64,000 bases of DNA from assembly GCA_013361095.1 (NCBI GenBank), contig JAATWA010000006.1, forward strand, positions 23,100-87,099. The letters run 5' to 3'. Made by a program: the position numbers and the translations under genes. This document shows, one piece after another, positions 1 to 8,879 of this stretch. Source of the stretch: Pseudanabaena biceps (GTDB lineage: Bacteria > Cyanobacteriota > Cyanobacteriia > Pseudanabaenales > Pseudanabaenaceae). Below the pieces are notes generated by a model, which saw only the letters and a program-made list of their open reading frames with translations, did not search any database and was not told the DNA's origin. Every line of letters starts with the position of its first letter. The first letter of the stretch is position 1.

Positions 1-9
1 CCCTATGAG

Positions 10-552
10 ATGCCAATTCATCCCCAGTTTGTACATTTGACCCTTGGACTGTTTATTATTGCGATTACCTTTGACATTGTGGCAACTTTGTTTCCTTTGG
101 AACGTCCTATTTTCAAATTTTTGGCACTGCCTACTCTACGAACTGGACTATTTGAAGTTGGTTGGTATAATCTCGTTGCCGCTGCCATTATCACTATATT
201 TACGGTAGCGATTGGTTTTTTTGAACTGATGTTGGCAACAGCCCCGACTGGTATCCAAAGTTTGTGGGGCTTAAATGCTGAGCAAACGATGCTTTGGCAT
301 GGATTAGGGGGGATTTTGTTGTTAGGCGCGATCACAGGTATGACAGTATGGCGAGGTTTACAACGCTATCGCTGGCGCAAGGATGCTGCCAGAGAAGTGC
401 AGTGGAGCTATTTAATGGTCGGGATTGTGATGTTAGGTCTATTGTATTTGCATGGTACTTTGGGCTCACAGTTAGGTGATGAATTTGGTATTCATAATAC
501 GGCGGTAAGTTTGATCCGACAAGGACAAGATCCCAACCTACTATTGAAATGA
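10..552 (+). CDS. DUF2231 family membrane protein
   Basis: A 180-residue protein with four strongly hydrophobic segments at about residues 8-28, 54-77, 95-115 and 136-152. Histidines sit at or near the membrane faces (HPQFVH at the N-terminus, WHGLGG, YLHGTLG), the usual appearance of DUF2231 proteins, which are suspected redox or haem-associated membrane proteins of unknown reaction. It lies 13 bp upstream of an NDH-2 gene and is probably co-transcribed with it, which suggests a respiratory role. The frame is open to the left window edge, so the true start could be further upstream. Family assignment is good; function is unknown. Confidence 0.75.
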   Translation: MPIHPQFVHLTLGLFIIAITFDIVATLFPLERPIFKFLALPTLRTGLFEVGWYNLVAAAIITIFTVAIGFFELMLATAPTGIQSLWGLNAEQTMLWHGLGGILLLGAITGMTVWRGLQRYRWRKDAAREVQWSYLMVGIVMLGLLYLHGTLGSQLGDEFGIHNTAVSLIRQGQDPNLLLK

Positions 553-565
553 ACTAAAAAGAACT

Positions 566-2017
566 ATGACAAATCCGATCTATCAAACTGTAATTGTGGG
601 CGGAGGTTTTGCTGGGTTATTCACTGCTCTACATCTCAGCTATCAACACTATCCACGCACTATAATTTTAATTGACCAACATGACCGCTTTTGCTTCAAA
701 CCATTATTGTATGAATACTTAAGTGGAGAGATGGACGCGAACCAAGTGGTTCCTTCCTATGCAGAGTTACTCCATCGGAGTGGCGTAATTTTTGTCCAAG
801 ATACTGTACAAGCCATTGATCTACATCAGCGCCAGATTCATTTAGTTAGTGGCGATTCCTATGGCTATAGTAATCTGGTTTTAACATTAGGCAGTGTGAC
901 GGGATATTTTGATGTAGAGGGGGCTCAGGAATATGCTTTCTCATTTCGGACTCAAGCAGATGCGATCGCCCTTGCTCATCATTTGCGTGACTGTTTACAG
1001 AGAGCTATTCAACTCAATGATCCAGAACAACGACGACAACTTCTGACTTTGGCAGTGATTGGTGGGGGACCGTCGGGGGTAGAAATGGCAGCAACTCTAG
1101 CGGATTTGATACCACAGTGGTATATCGAAATGGGTGGCAATCAATCCGAGGTTCGCATTGTTTTAGTTAACCACGGCAAACTTTTAGAAGGAGACATTAA
1201 TAGTCAGCTTCGCGAAACGGTGGAAAAAGAACTCCAAAAGCGCACTGTTCCAGTGGAATTGTTACTGGGAGTAGCGGTGACTGCAATCCATCCCAATATG
1301 ATCGAATATAAGCGCGACGATCAGACAAGTAACTTAGCAGTCGGGACAGTTATCTGGACAACAGGTACAAACACTCACCCGTTGATTAAATCACTACCAA
1401 TTCCCGATGAACATCGTGATAAGCATGGACAGTTGAAGGTTACACCTACACTACAACTACCAGATTTCCCCGAAGTGTTTGCGGGTGGTGACTGTACAGT
1501 CAATTTGCAGCCTTCTAGTGATACTCAAAAAAGTGCAGAAGCCCAGCCGCCTAAAGCTATACCTCTACCGCCAACTGCTCAAGTGGCTTATCAACAAGGT
1601 TATGCGATCGCTTCCAATTTACAATCTCTAGCACTTGGCGATGAACTAAAAACTGCGGAAGTAAATCTTCGCGGCACTCTATTGAAACTAGGTTTAGAAA
1701 ATGGAGTAGCAAATATTTTTAATACCGTTGAATTGACGGGAGAGGTAGGGCATTTAATCCGCCAAGGCACATATTTAGAACTTTTACCCACTCCAGTTCA
1801 CGACTTTAAGGCAACATCAAAATGGTTGAAGGATGAGCTTTTTGAACAAAGAAGTCCCAAATCTATGCTGAAAAATCTAGCCCTAGGTTTCTTCCTATTC
1901 GCAGTGGGATTTGTGGGTATTACCTTGCTGATTTCTCATACCTCTAAAGATCAAATCCAACTCAAATCTAGTCCATCCCAAACGTCAAAAGGTAAGGATC
2001 GTCTCCTACCAGATTAG
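566..2017 (+). CDS. Type II NAD(P)H dehydrogenase (NDH-2)
   Basis: A 483-residue flavoprotein of the pyridine nucleotide-disulphide oxidoreductase fold. The FAD-binding GGGFAG is at residues 12-17 and the NAD(P)H-binding GGGPSG at 166-171; a late FAD motif (FAGGDC) lies near residue 310. A single hydrophobic segment at about 433-452 could anchor the C-terminus. NDH-2 enzymes pass electrons from NAD(P)H to quinone without pumping protons. The family is clear from these motifs and the length. Which of the cyanobacterial Ndb types it belongs to cannot be decided by eye. It follows the DUF2231 gene closely and shares the window with a quinol-type oxidase. Confidence 0.88.
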   Translation: MTNPIYQTVIVGGGFAGLFTALHLSYQHYPRTIILIDQHDRFCFKPLLYEYLSGEMDANQVVPSYAELLHRSGVIFVQDTVQAIDLHQRQIHLVSGDSYGYSNLVLTLGSVTGYFDVEGAQEYAFSFRTQADAIALAHHLRDCLQRAIQLNDPEQRRQLLTLAVIGGGPSGVEMAATLADLIPQWYIEMGGNQSEVRIVLVNHGKLLEGDINSQLRETVEKELQKRTVPVELLLGVAVTAIHPNMIEYKRDDQTSNLAVGTVIWTTGTNTHPLIKSLPIPDEHRDKHGQLKVTPTLQLPDFPEVFAGGDCTVNLQPSSDTQKSAEAQPPKAIPLPPTAQVAYQQGYAIASNLQSLALGDELKTAEVNLRGTLLKLGLENGVANIFNTVELTGEVGHLIRQGTYLELLPTPVHDFKATSKWLKDELFEQRSPKSMLKNLALGFFLFAVGFVGITLLISHTSKDQIQLKSSPSQTSKGKDRLLPD

Positions 2018-2083
2018 GTGTAGATATTTAATCAAGAACTGCAATAACATTTACAAAAACGATCAGCAAAAAATAATAAAAAC

Positions 2084-4483
2084 ATGACTAGATTTCGCAA
2101 TCAATCTCACGCTTTTGGTAGCCCTGGCATTGATCCTCGCTGGACTCATGCTAATAAAGATGGAGTTGGAACTGCTTACTTTTCAGCTAGTCGGGTATGG
2201 TTCACGACTTGGAATGGTATTGTCACTGAAGTTTACTATCCTCGTGTCGATCGCCCCCAAATTCGAGATTTGCAATATCTAATCAGCGATGGACAAAGTT
2301 TTTTTCATGCCGAGAACCGTGATCTCCTCACCAAAACAGAGCGAATGGGAAAACATGGGTTGGGTTACCATATCTGTAATTCTGATCCCCAAGGACGTTA
2401 TACGATTACTAAAGAAGTAATTAGCGATCCCCATTTTTCATGTATTCTCCAACAAACTCAGATATCTGGTAATTTAGATGTTCTCTCAAAGCTGCAAATT
2501 TATGCATTATGTTCGCCCCATCTAGATGTCAGTGGCTGGGGAAATAATGCCTATGTAGTTGAGGCGGCAGGGCGTTCAATTCTCACTGCCGAAAAAAACG
2601 GCACTTGGTTAGCATTAGGGGCTAACATTCCATTTACACAGCTCTCCTGTGGCTATGTAGGAAAAAGTGATGGCTGGACAGATTTACGAGATAATTTTCA
2701 AATGGATTGGGAATTTGACCAAGCTTTAAATGGCAATGTTGCTTTGATGGGGAAGCTTGATTTGAGTGGCGATCGCCGTGAATTCACCTTAGGATTAGCC
2801 TTTGGTGATAGCTTACATAATGCCATCTCAACATTATTTCAATCATTAGAGATACCATTTGCTCAACAGAAACAGGATTATGAACAGCAGTGGACGACAA
2901 CTTGTGAAAAAATCTTGCCTTTAGAAGAAGTATCTAGCGATCGCGGTAATCTTTATCACACTAGTATGAGTTTGCTTTTAGCCCATGAAGATAAGTCCTA
3001 TCCGGGGGCTGTGATTGCTTCGATGGCGATTCCTTGGGGTGAAGCTAAGGGAAATGAAGATTCTGGTGGCTATCACTTGGTTTGGACGCGAGATATGGTT
3101 AGTAGTGCGTCCAGCCTTTTAGCCGCAGGTGATCATCAAACAGCTGTGCGAGCAATAATTTATCTGGCGACAAATCAGCAAGAAGACGGTGGATTTGCTC
3201 AAAATTTTTGGATTGACGGTACACCCTATTGGACTGGCATTCAGTTAGATGAGGTATCGTTCCCGATCTTGTTAGCATGGCAATTACATAGCCAAGGTGC
3301 GATCGCCAATTTCGACGTTTATCCCATGGTAATTCGCGCGGCGGAGTTTCTCGTGCGACATGGACCAGTAACTCAGCAAGAGCGTTGGGAAGAAGTTAGT
3401 GGCTATTCTCCTTCTACTTTAGCCTCTAATATTGCGGCTCTAATTTGTGCGGCGGCTTTTGCACGCGATCGCCAAGATCTTACAATTGCCCAATTTCTAG
3501 AAGAATATGCGGACTTTTTGGAATGCCATCTAGAAGAATGGACGGTAACGACGGAGGGAACTCTAGTTCCTGATATCAAGCAACACTATATTCGGATTAC
3601 TCCTGCGAGTATTGACGATAATTGTCCTCATGAAGACCCCAACCATGACAGATTAACTATTCGTAACAAACCATCAGGCGAACGAAGTGATTTTCCCGCT
3701 AAAGAGATTGTCGATGGTGGTTTTTTACAACTGGTGCGCTATGGCATTCGTTCACCCCACGATCCAATTATTGTGAATTCAGTTAAAGTAATTGATGCAG
3801 TTTTGAAAGTAGATACGTTATTTGGCCCCTGCTGGCATCGTTATAACAATGACGGTTATGGACAGAAAGAAGATGGTGGCCCCTTCACTGGCTTCGGCAA
3901 GGGTCGGATCTGGCCTCTACTGACGGGTGAACGAGGACATTATGAGCTAGCGGCTGGTGGCGAAGTTAAATTTTATATTAAGGCCATGGAAGGCTTTGCT
4001 TCGGATACGGGGCTGCTACCAGAGCAGTCTTGGGATGAACCCGATCGCCCTGAGATTTTTATGTTTTTGGGCAAACCAACTGGTTCAGCAATGCCATTAA
4101 TGTGGGCACATGCTGAGTATATTAAATTGCTGCGCTCAACTCAAGATGGTAAGGTATTTGACTTAATTCCAGAAGTAGCCAATCGGTATTTAGGCGATCG
4201 CCAAGCTTGCAAATCCTTAGAGATTTGGAAGTTCAATCGTCAAGTTAGCAAAGTGAAGAGAGAGCGATTGCTACGGATTCAGGCTTTCGCTCCTTTTAAA
4301 TTACATTGGTCTTTGGATGGTTGGCAAACTGTTCAAGACATTGATTCTACGGCAACTTCGCTAGACATTTACTATGTCGATATTTCTGTAGCAAATGCTG
4401 AGCAAAACCAAATCGACTTTACCTTTTTCTGGTCGCAAGCTAGTCAGTGGGAAAATAAAAATTATCAAGTTGCGATCGCGTGA
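2084..4483 (+). CDS. Glucoamylase / glucodextranase-like GH15 glycosidase
   Basis: A 799-residue protein with the two-part architecture of bacterial glucoamylases: an N-terminal beta-rich glucodextranase-type domain (about 10-285, beginning with the GIDPRWTHANKDGVGT segment) and an (alpha/alpha)6 barrel (about 290-700). The two expected catalytic glutamates are visible, in RWEEVSGYSPST (about residue 445) and in LLPEQSWDEP (about 650). Enzymes of this family release glucose from the non-reducing ends of alpha-glucans. There is no obvious signal peptide, so it probably acts on intracellular glycogen or maltodextrins. A C-terminal beta extension (about 710-799) is present. It is 66 bp after the NDH-2 gene. 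Confidence 0.87.
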   Translation: MTRFRNQSHAFGSPGIDPRWTHANKDGVGTAYFSASRVWFTTWNGIVTEVYYPRVDRPQIRDLQYLISDGQSFFHAENRDLLTKTERMGKHGLGYHICNSDPQGRYTITKEVISDPHFSCILQQTQISGNLDVLSKLQIYALCSPHLDVSGWGNNAYVVEAAGRSILTAEKNGTWLALGANIPFTQLSCGYVGKSDGWTDLRDNFQMDWEFDQALNGNVALMGKLDLSGDRREFTLGLAFGDSLHNAISTLFQSLEIPFAQQKQDYEQQWTTTCEKILPLEEVSSDRGNLYHTSMSLLLAHEDKSYPGAVIASMAIPWGEAKGNEDSGGYHLVWTRDMVSSASSLLAAGDHQTAVRAIIYLATNQQEDGGFAQNFWIDGTPYWTGIQLDEVSFPILLAWQLHSQGAIANFDVYPMVIRAAEFLVRHGPVTQQERWEEVSGYSPSTLASNIAALICAAAFARDRQDLTIAQFLEEYADFLECHLEEWTVTTEGTLVPDIKQHYIRITPASIDDNCPHEDPNHDRLTIRNKPSGERSDFPAKEIVDGGFLQLVRYGIRSPHDPIIVNSVKVIDAVLKVDTLFGPCWHRYNNDGYGQKEDGGPFTGFGKGRIWPLLTGERGHYELAAGGEVKFYIKAMEGFASDTGLLPEQSWDEPDRPEIFMFLGKPTGSAMPLMWAHAEYIKLLRSTQDGKVFDLIPEVANRYLGDRQACKSLEIWKFNRQVSKVKRERLLRIQAFAPFKLHWSLDGWQTVQDIDSTATSLDIYYVDISVANAEQNQIDFTFFWSQASQWENKNYQVAIA

Positions 4484-4519
4484 TAGAAATGAGTTATTAA
4501 TAAATAAAAAGGGCGTTCC

Positions 4520-5602
4520 ATGGATAATCATACCGAAGAAGATACTCCGCCCCCTAAAAAGCGGTTTAGAAATCGGTCTAATTTTTGGTATCAATTAACC
4601 CATGGTGCGCCCGTTGCGGTTATGTTGGCGGCAGTTCTGTATATGCTTTATCAACTGCTGCCCGTTTTAGAACTGATTGCGGTTGCCGCTTTAATTGCAG
4701 TGATCTTGAGAACGTTATTGCGCTGGCTGCAAAAGTTAGTTAAGGTGCATTGGATCGCTGTTCTAATTTTGATTAATTTAATTTTAGGATTTGGCATTTT
4801 CCTAATCACCTTCATCTTCCCTAGTTTGATCAATGAAACTCAACAGTTACTTGTTGTAGTTCCCAGCTATATCAATTCACTGACCGAACTATCGATAAAG
4901 CTGCATAGTAATTATAACTTTGTACCAGATCTCTCTCAGGGATTAGCTCAGTTTCAGAATTTTGCCGATCAGATCTTAGGTATATTTCCGCAGCTACTGA
5001 AACAGACCTTGGGCGCGACAGTTGAACTGTTCGCAACTTTAATTCTTGCCCTTTATATGGCGTATGATCCTCAGGCTTTAATCGGGGGCGTATTACGATT
5101 AACACCGCGTCAGCATCACCAAAGATTTAAACGATTACTAAAGGCTACAGGCGTGAGATTACGCGGCTGGATCTTTGGCACAGGCGTGGCGATGTTGTTT
5201 TTGGGATTAGGAGTAGCGATCGGGCTTTGGGCTTTAGGCATTCCTCTAGCTCTATCTTTTGGCGTAATTGCGGGCTTATTGGAAATAATTCCTTATTTTG
5301 GCTCGATCGCTGGAGCTTTACTACCCGTATTAATTGCCCTTAGCATTTCACCTGTTAAATTTCTATTTACTGTGATTCTATTTTTAGTACTCAATCAGGT
5401 AGATGCTCACATTATCCAACCCTTAGTTATGGGTAAGCAGGTACATCTCCATCCAGTTGTGGTAATTATTACTTTTCTAGTTATGGGTAAGCTAATGGGA
5501 TTAATTGGCATTCTTTTGGCAGTTCCTGCGGCGGCTGTATTAGTTACGTTCATTGATGAATTTTTTCCACCCGAATCTACTGAAGAGGTAACTGCTGAGT
5601 AA
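4520..5602 (+). CDS. AI-2E family transporter
   Basis: A 360-residue polytopic membrane protein. After a charged, proline-rich N-terminus there are paired hydrophobic segments at about 28-80, a long helix pair near 85-110, a hydrophilic central part (about 115-165), and a C-terminal block of four to five membrane segments that contains the conserved LGIPLALSFGVIAGLLEIIPYFGS stretch (about 240-265). This is the AI-2E (UPF0118/PerM) family. Members export small signals or act in Na+/H+ exchange; the substrate cannot be told from sequence. It is 36 bp after the glucoamylase and converges on the lactonase gene. Confidence 0.82.
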   Translation: MDNHTEEDTPPPKKRFRNRSNFWYQLTHGAPVAVMLAAVLYMLYQLLPVLELIAVAALIAVILRTLLRWLQKLVKVHWIAVLILINLILGFGIFLITFIFPSLINETQQLLVVVPSYINSLTELSIKLHSNYNFVPDLSQGLAQFQNFADQILGIFPQLLKQTLGATVELFATLILALYMAYDPQALIGGVLRLTPRQHHQRFKRLLKATGVRLRGWIFGTGVAMLFLGLGVAIGLWALGIPLALSFGVIAGLLEIIPYFGSIAGALLPVLIALSISPVKFLFTVILFLVLNQVDAHIIQPLVMGKQVHLHPVVVIITFLVMGKLMGLIGILLAVPAAAVLVTFIDEFFPPESTEEVTAE

Positions 5603-5618
5603 TCTGTAATCATTACTT

Positions 5619-6527
5619 CTAGAGCAATTGAGTACCACGAGTATTCAGGTGAATCGCGTATAAAGATGTACTTGCGGCAATAAAAAGGCGATCGCCTTCC
5701 TGTCCACCAAAGGTCAAATTCGCACAGGTTTCTGGAACTAAAATCTTGCCAAGGTGAGTACCATCAGGAGCATAAACTTGCACGCTGTCTTGAGAAGTAA
5801 CGAATATATTTCCCTGTATATCTACCCGTAGTCCATCGGGCTCCCCAGGACTAATCTCAGTAAATACGCGACCATTTAAAGCTTTGCATTCATTCACAAC
5901 GTCATAAGCTCGAATATGATGATAGCCATTTGGAAGATCGAATGCTGAGGAATCCGATACATAAAGAATCTGTTCATCAGGACTGAAGGCGAGTCCATTG
6001 GGACGTAGCATATCAGTAATTACCGCCTCAATTTCACCTGTGTCTGGGACAAAGCGATAGACATAGCTGCCTACTTGTTCTTGCGTACCACCATAGCCTT
6101 GATTAGGTTGAGTCAGCCCATAGGGTGGATCGGTGAACCAAATTGTACCGTCGTACTTGACTACTAAGTCATTGGGACTATTCAAGCGTTTACCTTGATA
6201 GCGATCGACTAAGGTTTGCCACTCACCATTAAATTCCTGACGAATGATCGCCCGCAAACCTGATGAACAAGCCACAATTCGCCCTTCGCGATCGCGATAA
6301 TTTCCACTCTGAAAGTCGGAAGGATCGCGCAACACACTTACGCCATCAAGATCACTCCAACGCAGCAATCGATTGCCGTGAGCATCGCTCCAGATTATGC
6401 TGTCATCTTCGCGAATATAAACTGGTCCTTCACTCCAGACTACGCCACTAGCGATTTTTTGCAGCACAGCATCAGGATGGATGAGTAACTTTATGCGATC
6501 GTCATAAATTTCAATTGCCTCAGACAT
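5619..6527 (-). CDS. SMP-30/gluconolactonase family protein
   Basis: A 302-residue six-bladed beta-propeller of the SMP-30/gluconolactonase/LRE family. The metal-ligand motifs are present: SEGPVY near the N-terminus, NSPNDLVVKYDGTIWFTDPP in the middle, and PNGLAFSPDEQILYVSDSS further on. The family hydrolyses sugar lactones with a divalent metal. The start is supported by AGGAG just upstream of the ATG. It is the last gene of a four-gene minus-strand run (cupin, DoxX, VOC, lactonase) and sits opposite a glucose-dehydrogenase-like SDR, which makes glucono-1,5-lactone a plausible substrate. Confidence 0.82.
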   Translation of the reverse strand: MSEAIEIYDDRIKLLIHPDAVLQKIASGVVWSEGPVYIREDDSIIWSDAHGNRLLRWSDLDGVSVLRDPSDFQSGNYRDREGRIVACSSGLRAIIRQEFNGEWQTLVDRYQGKRLNSPNDLVVKYDGTIWFTDPPYGLTQPNQGYGGTQEQVGSYVYRFVPDTGEIEAVITDMLRPNGLAFSPDEQILYVSDSSAFDLPNGYHHIRAYDVVNECKALNGRVFTEISPGEPDGLRVDIQGNIFVTSQDSVQVYAPDGTHLGKILVPETCANLTFGGQEGDRLFIAASTSLYAIHLNTRGTQLL

Positions 6528-6540
6528 GAGAATCTCCTAT

Positions 6541-7473
6541 TTAGTTTATTGCTCTAATTAGTAAATTATGTCCATTGGGATCTTTAACTAAACATCTATT
6601 TCCTGCAAGAGATGCATGGGTAAAGCGCTTGACTACCTCTTCAACGTTATCGAAAATATCGTCAACGATGAGTTCAATCTGCATATGAGCGATATCGTAA
6701 CTTTTCCAATCAGTGGGAATTGGACGACCATTACTAGGCTGAATATAATCCAGCAGTTCAATCCCCATACCGCCTTGAATCGGTCGTAACGACGTTACTT
6801 TGACCATCGCATTTGGCAAATTATCCAGACGAGCTTGAATTTCTCGCCAATTCAAACTGCTACCTTGCACCTGCATTCCCAGTAGATCGCGATAAAACAA
6901 CAGACTTTGTTCGGTGTTGGCAACAGCGATCGCACTATGATCGATGCCCAAGAATAGACGATTAGTTTCATGATGCCATTTAGATTGACCCTTATCAGGT
7001 GGAAACCAGATTAGTTCTAAATCATGACGATCATAATCTCTAAACTTGAAGGCTCGAATGTGTGCCGCAGCAACGTTGTCAGGTGGAAATGTCTGAGGTT
7101 CAGTTGAGATCGGTTTAATCGGAAAAGATTTTAAATGAGCATAGGCCCGATCCATATCGCTGACCACGATCGCTAAATGTTGGAACCATAGATCATTACT
7201 TTGAGAATCCAATGGAATTGGTTTCCCCTGAATGTTGACATACTGCACTAACTCGATTTGTTCATCACCAAGTTTTAAAGTCACAATCCGAATTTTTGAA
7301 TTAGCAATCTCTGATAAATCGCAATAATCTTTTCCATCAACTGTGATATCTGAAACAGATGCAAACCCAAGTGCTTGGCAGTAAAAATCTTTAGAACGAT
7401 CAACATCCTCTACAGTCAAGCTGATGGCTCGAATGCGTTGCACTTGAATAGAAGTTTGAATCGATGGGTTCAT
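6541..7473 (-). CDS. VOC (glyoxalase/dioxygenase fold) protein, two domains
   Basis: About 310 residues with two vicinal-oxygen-chelate modules. Module one begins with RAISLTVEDVDRSKDFYCQALGF and ends near YDRHDLELIWFPP (about residues 10-160); module two begins with FLGIDHSAIAVANTEQSLLFYRDLLG and ends with VKDPNGHNLLIRA (about 175-308). The VOC family includes glyoxalase I, extradiol dioxygenases and resistance proteins, so the reaction cannot be assigned. I prefer the ATG at 7473; the frame can be read two codons further to a TTG at 7479. It is 13 bp upstream of the lactonase gene and probably in the same operon. Confidence 0.78.
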   Translation of the reverse strand: MNPSIQTSIQVQRIRAISLTVEDVDRSKDFYCQALGFASVSDITVDGKDYCDLSEIANSKIRIVTLKLGDEQIELVQYVNIQGKPIPLDSQSNDLWFQHLAIVVSDMDRAYAHLKSFPIKPISTEPQTFPPDNVAAAHIRAFKFRDYDRHDLELIWFPPDKGQSKWHHETNRLFLGIDHSAIAVANTEQSLLFYRDLLGMQVQGSSLNWREIQARLDNLPNAMVKVTSLRPIQGGMGIELLDYIQPSNGRPIPTDWKSYDIAHMQIELIVDDIFDNVEEVVKRFTHASLAGNRCLVKDPNGHNLLIRAIN

Positions 7474-7499
7474 AGACAAATTTCAATTACAAAAAGTTT

Positions 7500-8045
7500 T
7501 TATCCGAAAAGTAAAGCATCTACTGAGAATGCGCCAGGCCCTAAAACTGCGATCGCAATCAACAGCAGACAATACATAAAAGCCTTTTCCCAACTCGGTG
7601 GTTCGCCTTTTCCTTTTGGCCCTTGATACTGGTCAGGAGGGATTAAATAAGGATCTGGAGCCATAAATGATGTACCGCCAGAAATTTCTAGAAATATAGC
7701 AAATACCATTGAAGCTAAAATTGCTAGACTTGCTAGAGGCGTAAGGAGTCCCACAATTAAACCTAGTCCACCGAGTAACATAGACAAGGCTGACAAAAAG
7801 CAAAGCGCGATCGGCATTTTTACAGCAGCAGACCATTGCTGAAGATGCGTAATCTTAGGATAGCCGTGCATCAAAAATAGTCCGCCAACACCTACTCTAA
7901 GCAATAAAAGTGTCCAGCCTGCAAGTCCAGACGGAAAAGCTAAATAAAAGGATTTGAGCAAATGTAAAGCAGATGCTGGAAGATCAGGGGTGACATTACC
8001 TAGTAGAAATGCGATCGTAACTCCAAACGCAAATTTATAAATCAT
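7500..8045 (-). CDS. DoxX family membrane protein
   Basis: A 181-residue protein with four hydrophobic segments. The second, LRVGVGGLFLMHGYPKI, is the recognisable DoxX-type segment, and LGGLGLIVGLLTPLASLAIL follows. DoxX-like proteins are small inner-membrane proteins linked to quinone-dependent oxidation and redox homeostasis. It lies between the VOC and cupin genes, with only 5 bp to the cupin gene, so co-transcription is likely. The insertion of about 25 residues before the last helix (MAPDPYLIPPDQYQGPKGKG) is common in this family. Confidence 0.75.
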   Translation of the reverse strand: MIYKFAFGVTIAFLLGNVTPDLPASALHLLKSFYLAFPSGLAGWTLLLLRVGVGGLFLMHGYPKITHLQQWSAAVKMPIALCFLSALSMLLGGLGLIVGLLTPLASLAILASMVFAIFLEISGGTSFMAPDPYLIPPDQYQGPKGKGEPPSWEKAFMYCLLLIAIAVLGPGAFSVDALLFG

Positions 8046-8050
8046 TGATT

Positions 8051-8539
8051 TTACTCAGTCTTAGTCGTCAAAGTCTGATCAAACTGAATAATCATCATCA
8101 CACATGGCTGATCGCCCACGGTTCCCGAAAGATGTCCCTGACGACCTTGTGAATCTGCTTTTGTGTTTTGGTCTTCTCCAAAGGATATCTCACCAACACC
8201 CATTTGGACACGCTGTCCGTCCATCGTTTCCACAAACCAACATCCTGATAGCGGCACAATCCACTGAGGCTTAGGATTCTCGTGCCAAGCGCCAACCCAA
8301 CCCGCAGGAAGCACTGAAAAGACTACGTTAGCTCCCTTTTGTTGAGATTGACCTAGCCACTGCGGCGAGGCAGGTGGTGCAATACTTTGCAAAATGAAAT
8401 CCTGAATCTTGCGACGAGATTGATGACTGACACCTTCTTGATCAGTCCAAACATGCCAATAATCAATACTAGGTGGAATTGAATCTTGATTGAAAGTATT
8501 TAATTGAGAATCTATTTGAGTTTGACGAAAATTATGCAT
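8051..8539 (-). CDS. Cupin-like protein, first gene of the lactonase operon
   Basis: A 162-residue protein with a probable single cupin barrel in its C-terminal half: PQWIVPLSGCWFVETMDGQRVQMGVGEISFGED resembles the paired beta-strand motifs of cupins, and AWHENPKPQW supplies a histidine and glutamate. The N-terminal 60 residues are polar. No catalytic role can be given. It is the first gene of the minus-strand run and faces the GMC oxidoreductase gene across a 340-bp AT-rich divergent promoter region. Confidence 0.6.
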   Translation of the reverse strand: MHNFRQTQIDSQLNTFNQDSIPPSIDYWHVWTDQEGVSHQSRRKIQDFILQSIAPPASPQWLGQSQQKGANVVFSVLPAGWVGAWHENPKPQWIVPLSGCWFVETMDGQRVQMGVGEISFGEDQNTKADSQGRQGHLSGTVGDQPCVMMIIQFDQTLTTKTE

Positions 8540-8879
8540 ATAATAAATTCTCTTTATTTCATAGTATTTCTATGAAAGTTCTTATTAAAATTCAAGTAGA
8601 AAATAAAATATTTTTTATTTAGCCTTTACTTAATTTATTCTAATTCTAGCAACTATCTCAAAAAGCTATATCTTGCTATAGACCGACTTTCTAATCTTAA
8701 ATCTATGTCATTTGCGGGATAGAAAATACAAATATTTTGTGATAACTTTTGATGGATTTATAAATTTTCCTATTCAAAAAATTAAAGATAATTCTTCTTG
8801 ATTTCTATTCATTTTTTTAACTTAATGTATTCATAATATTCAAATTAAGAAGTAATTAATATATGGTTTTAAAACTTAT
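8540..8879. promoter_or_regulatory. AT-rich divergent intergenic region
   Basis: 340 bp between two divergently transcribed operons (cupin/DoxX/VOC/lactonase to the left, GMC/SDR to the right). It is strikingly AT-rich compared with the flanking genes. I see no long palindrome or recognisable operator. Promoters for both directions must lie here, but no single -35/-10 pair stands out. Confidence 0.4.
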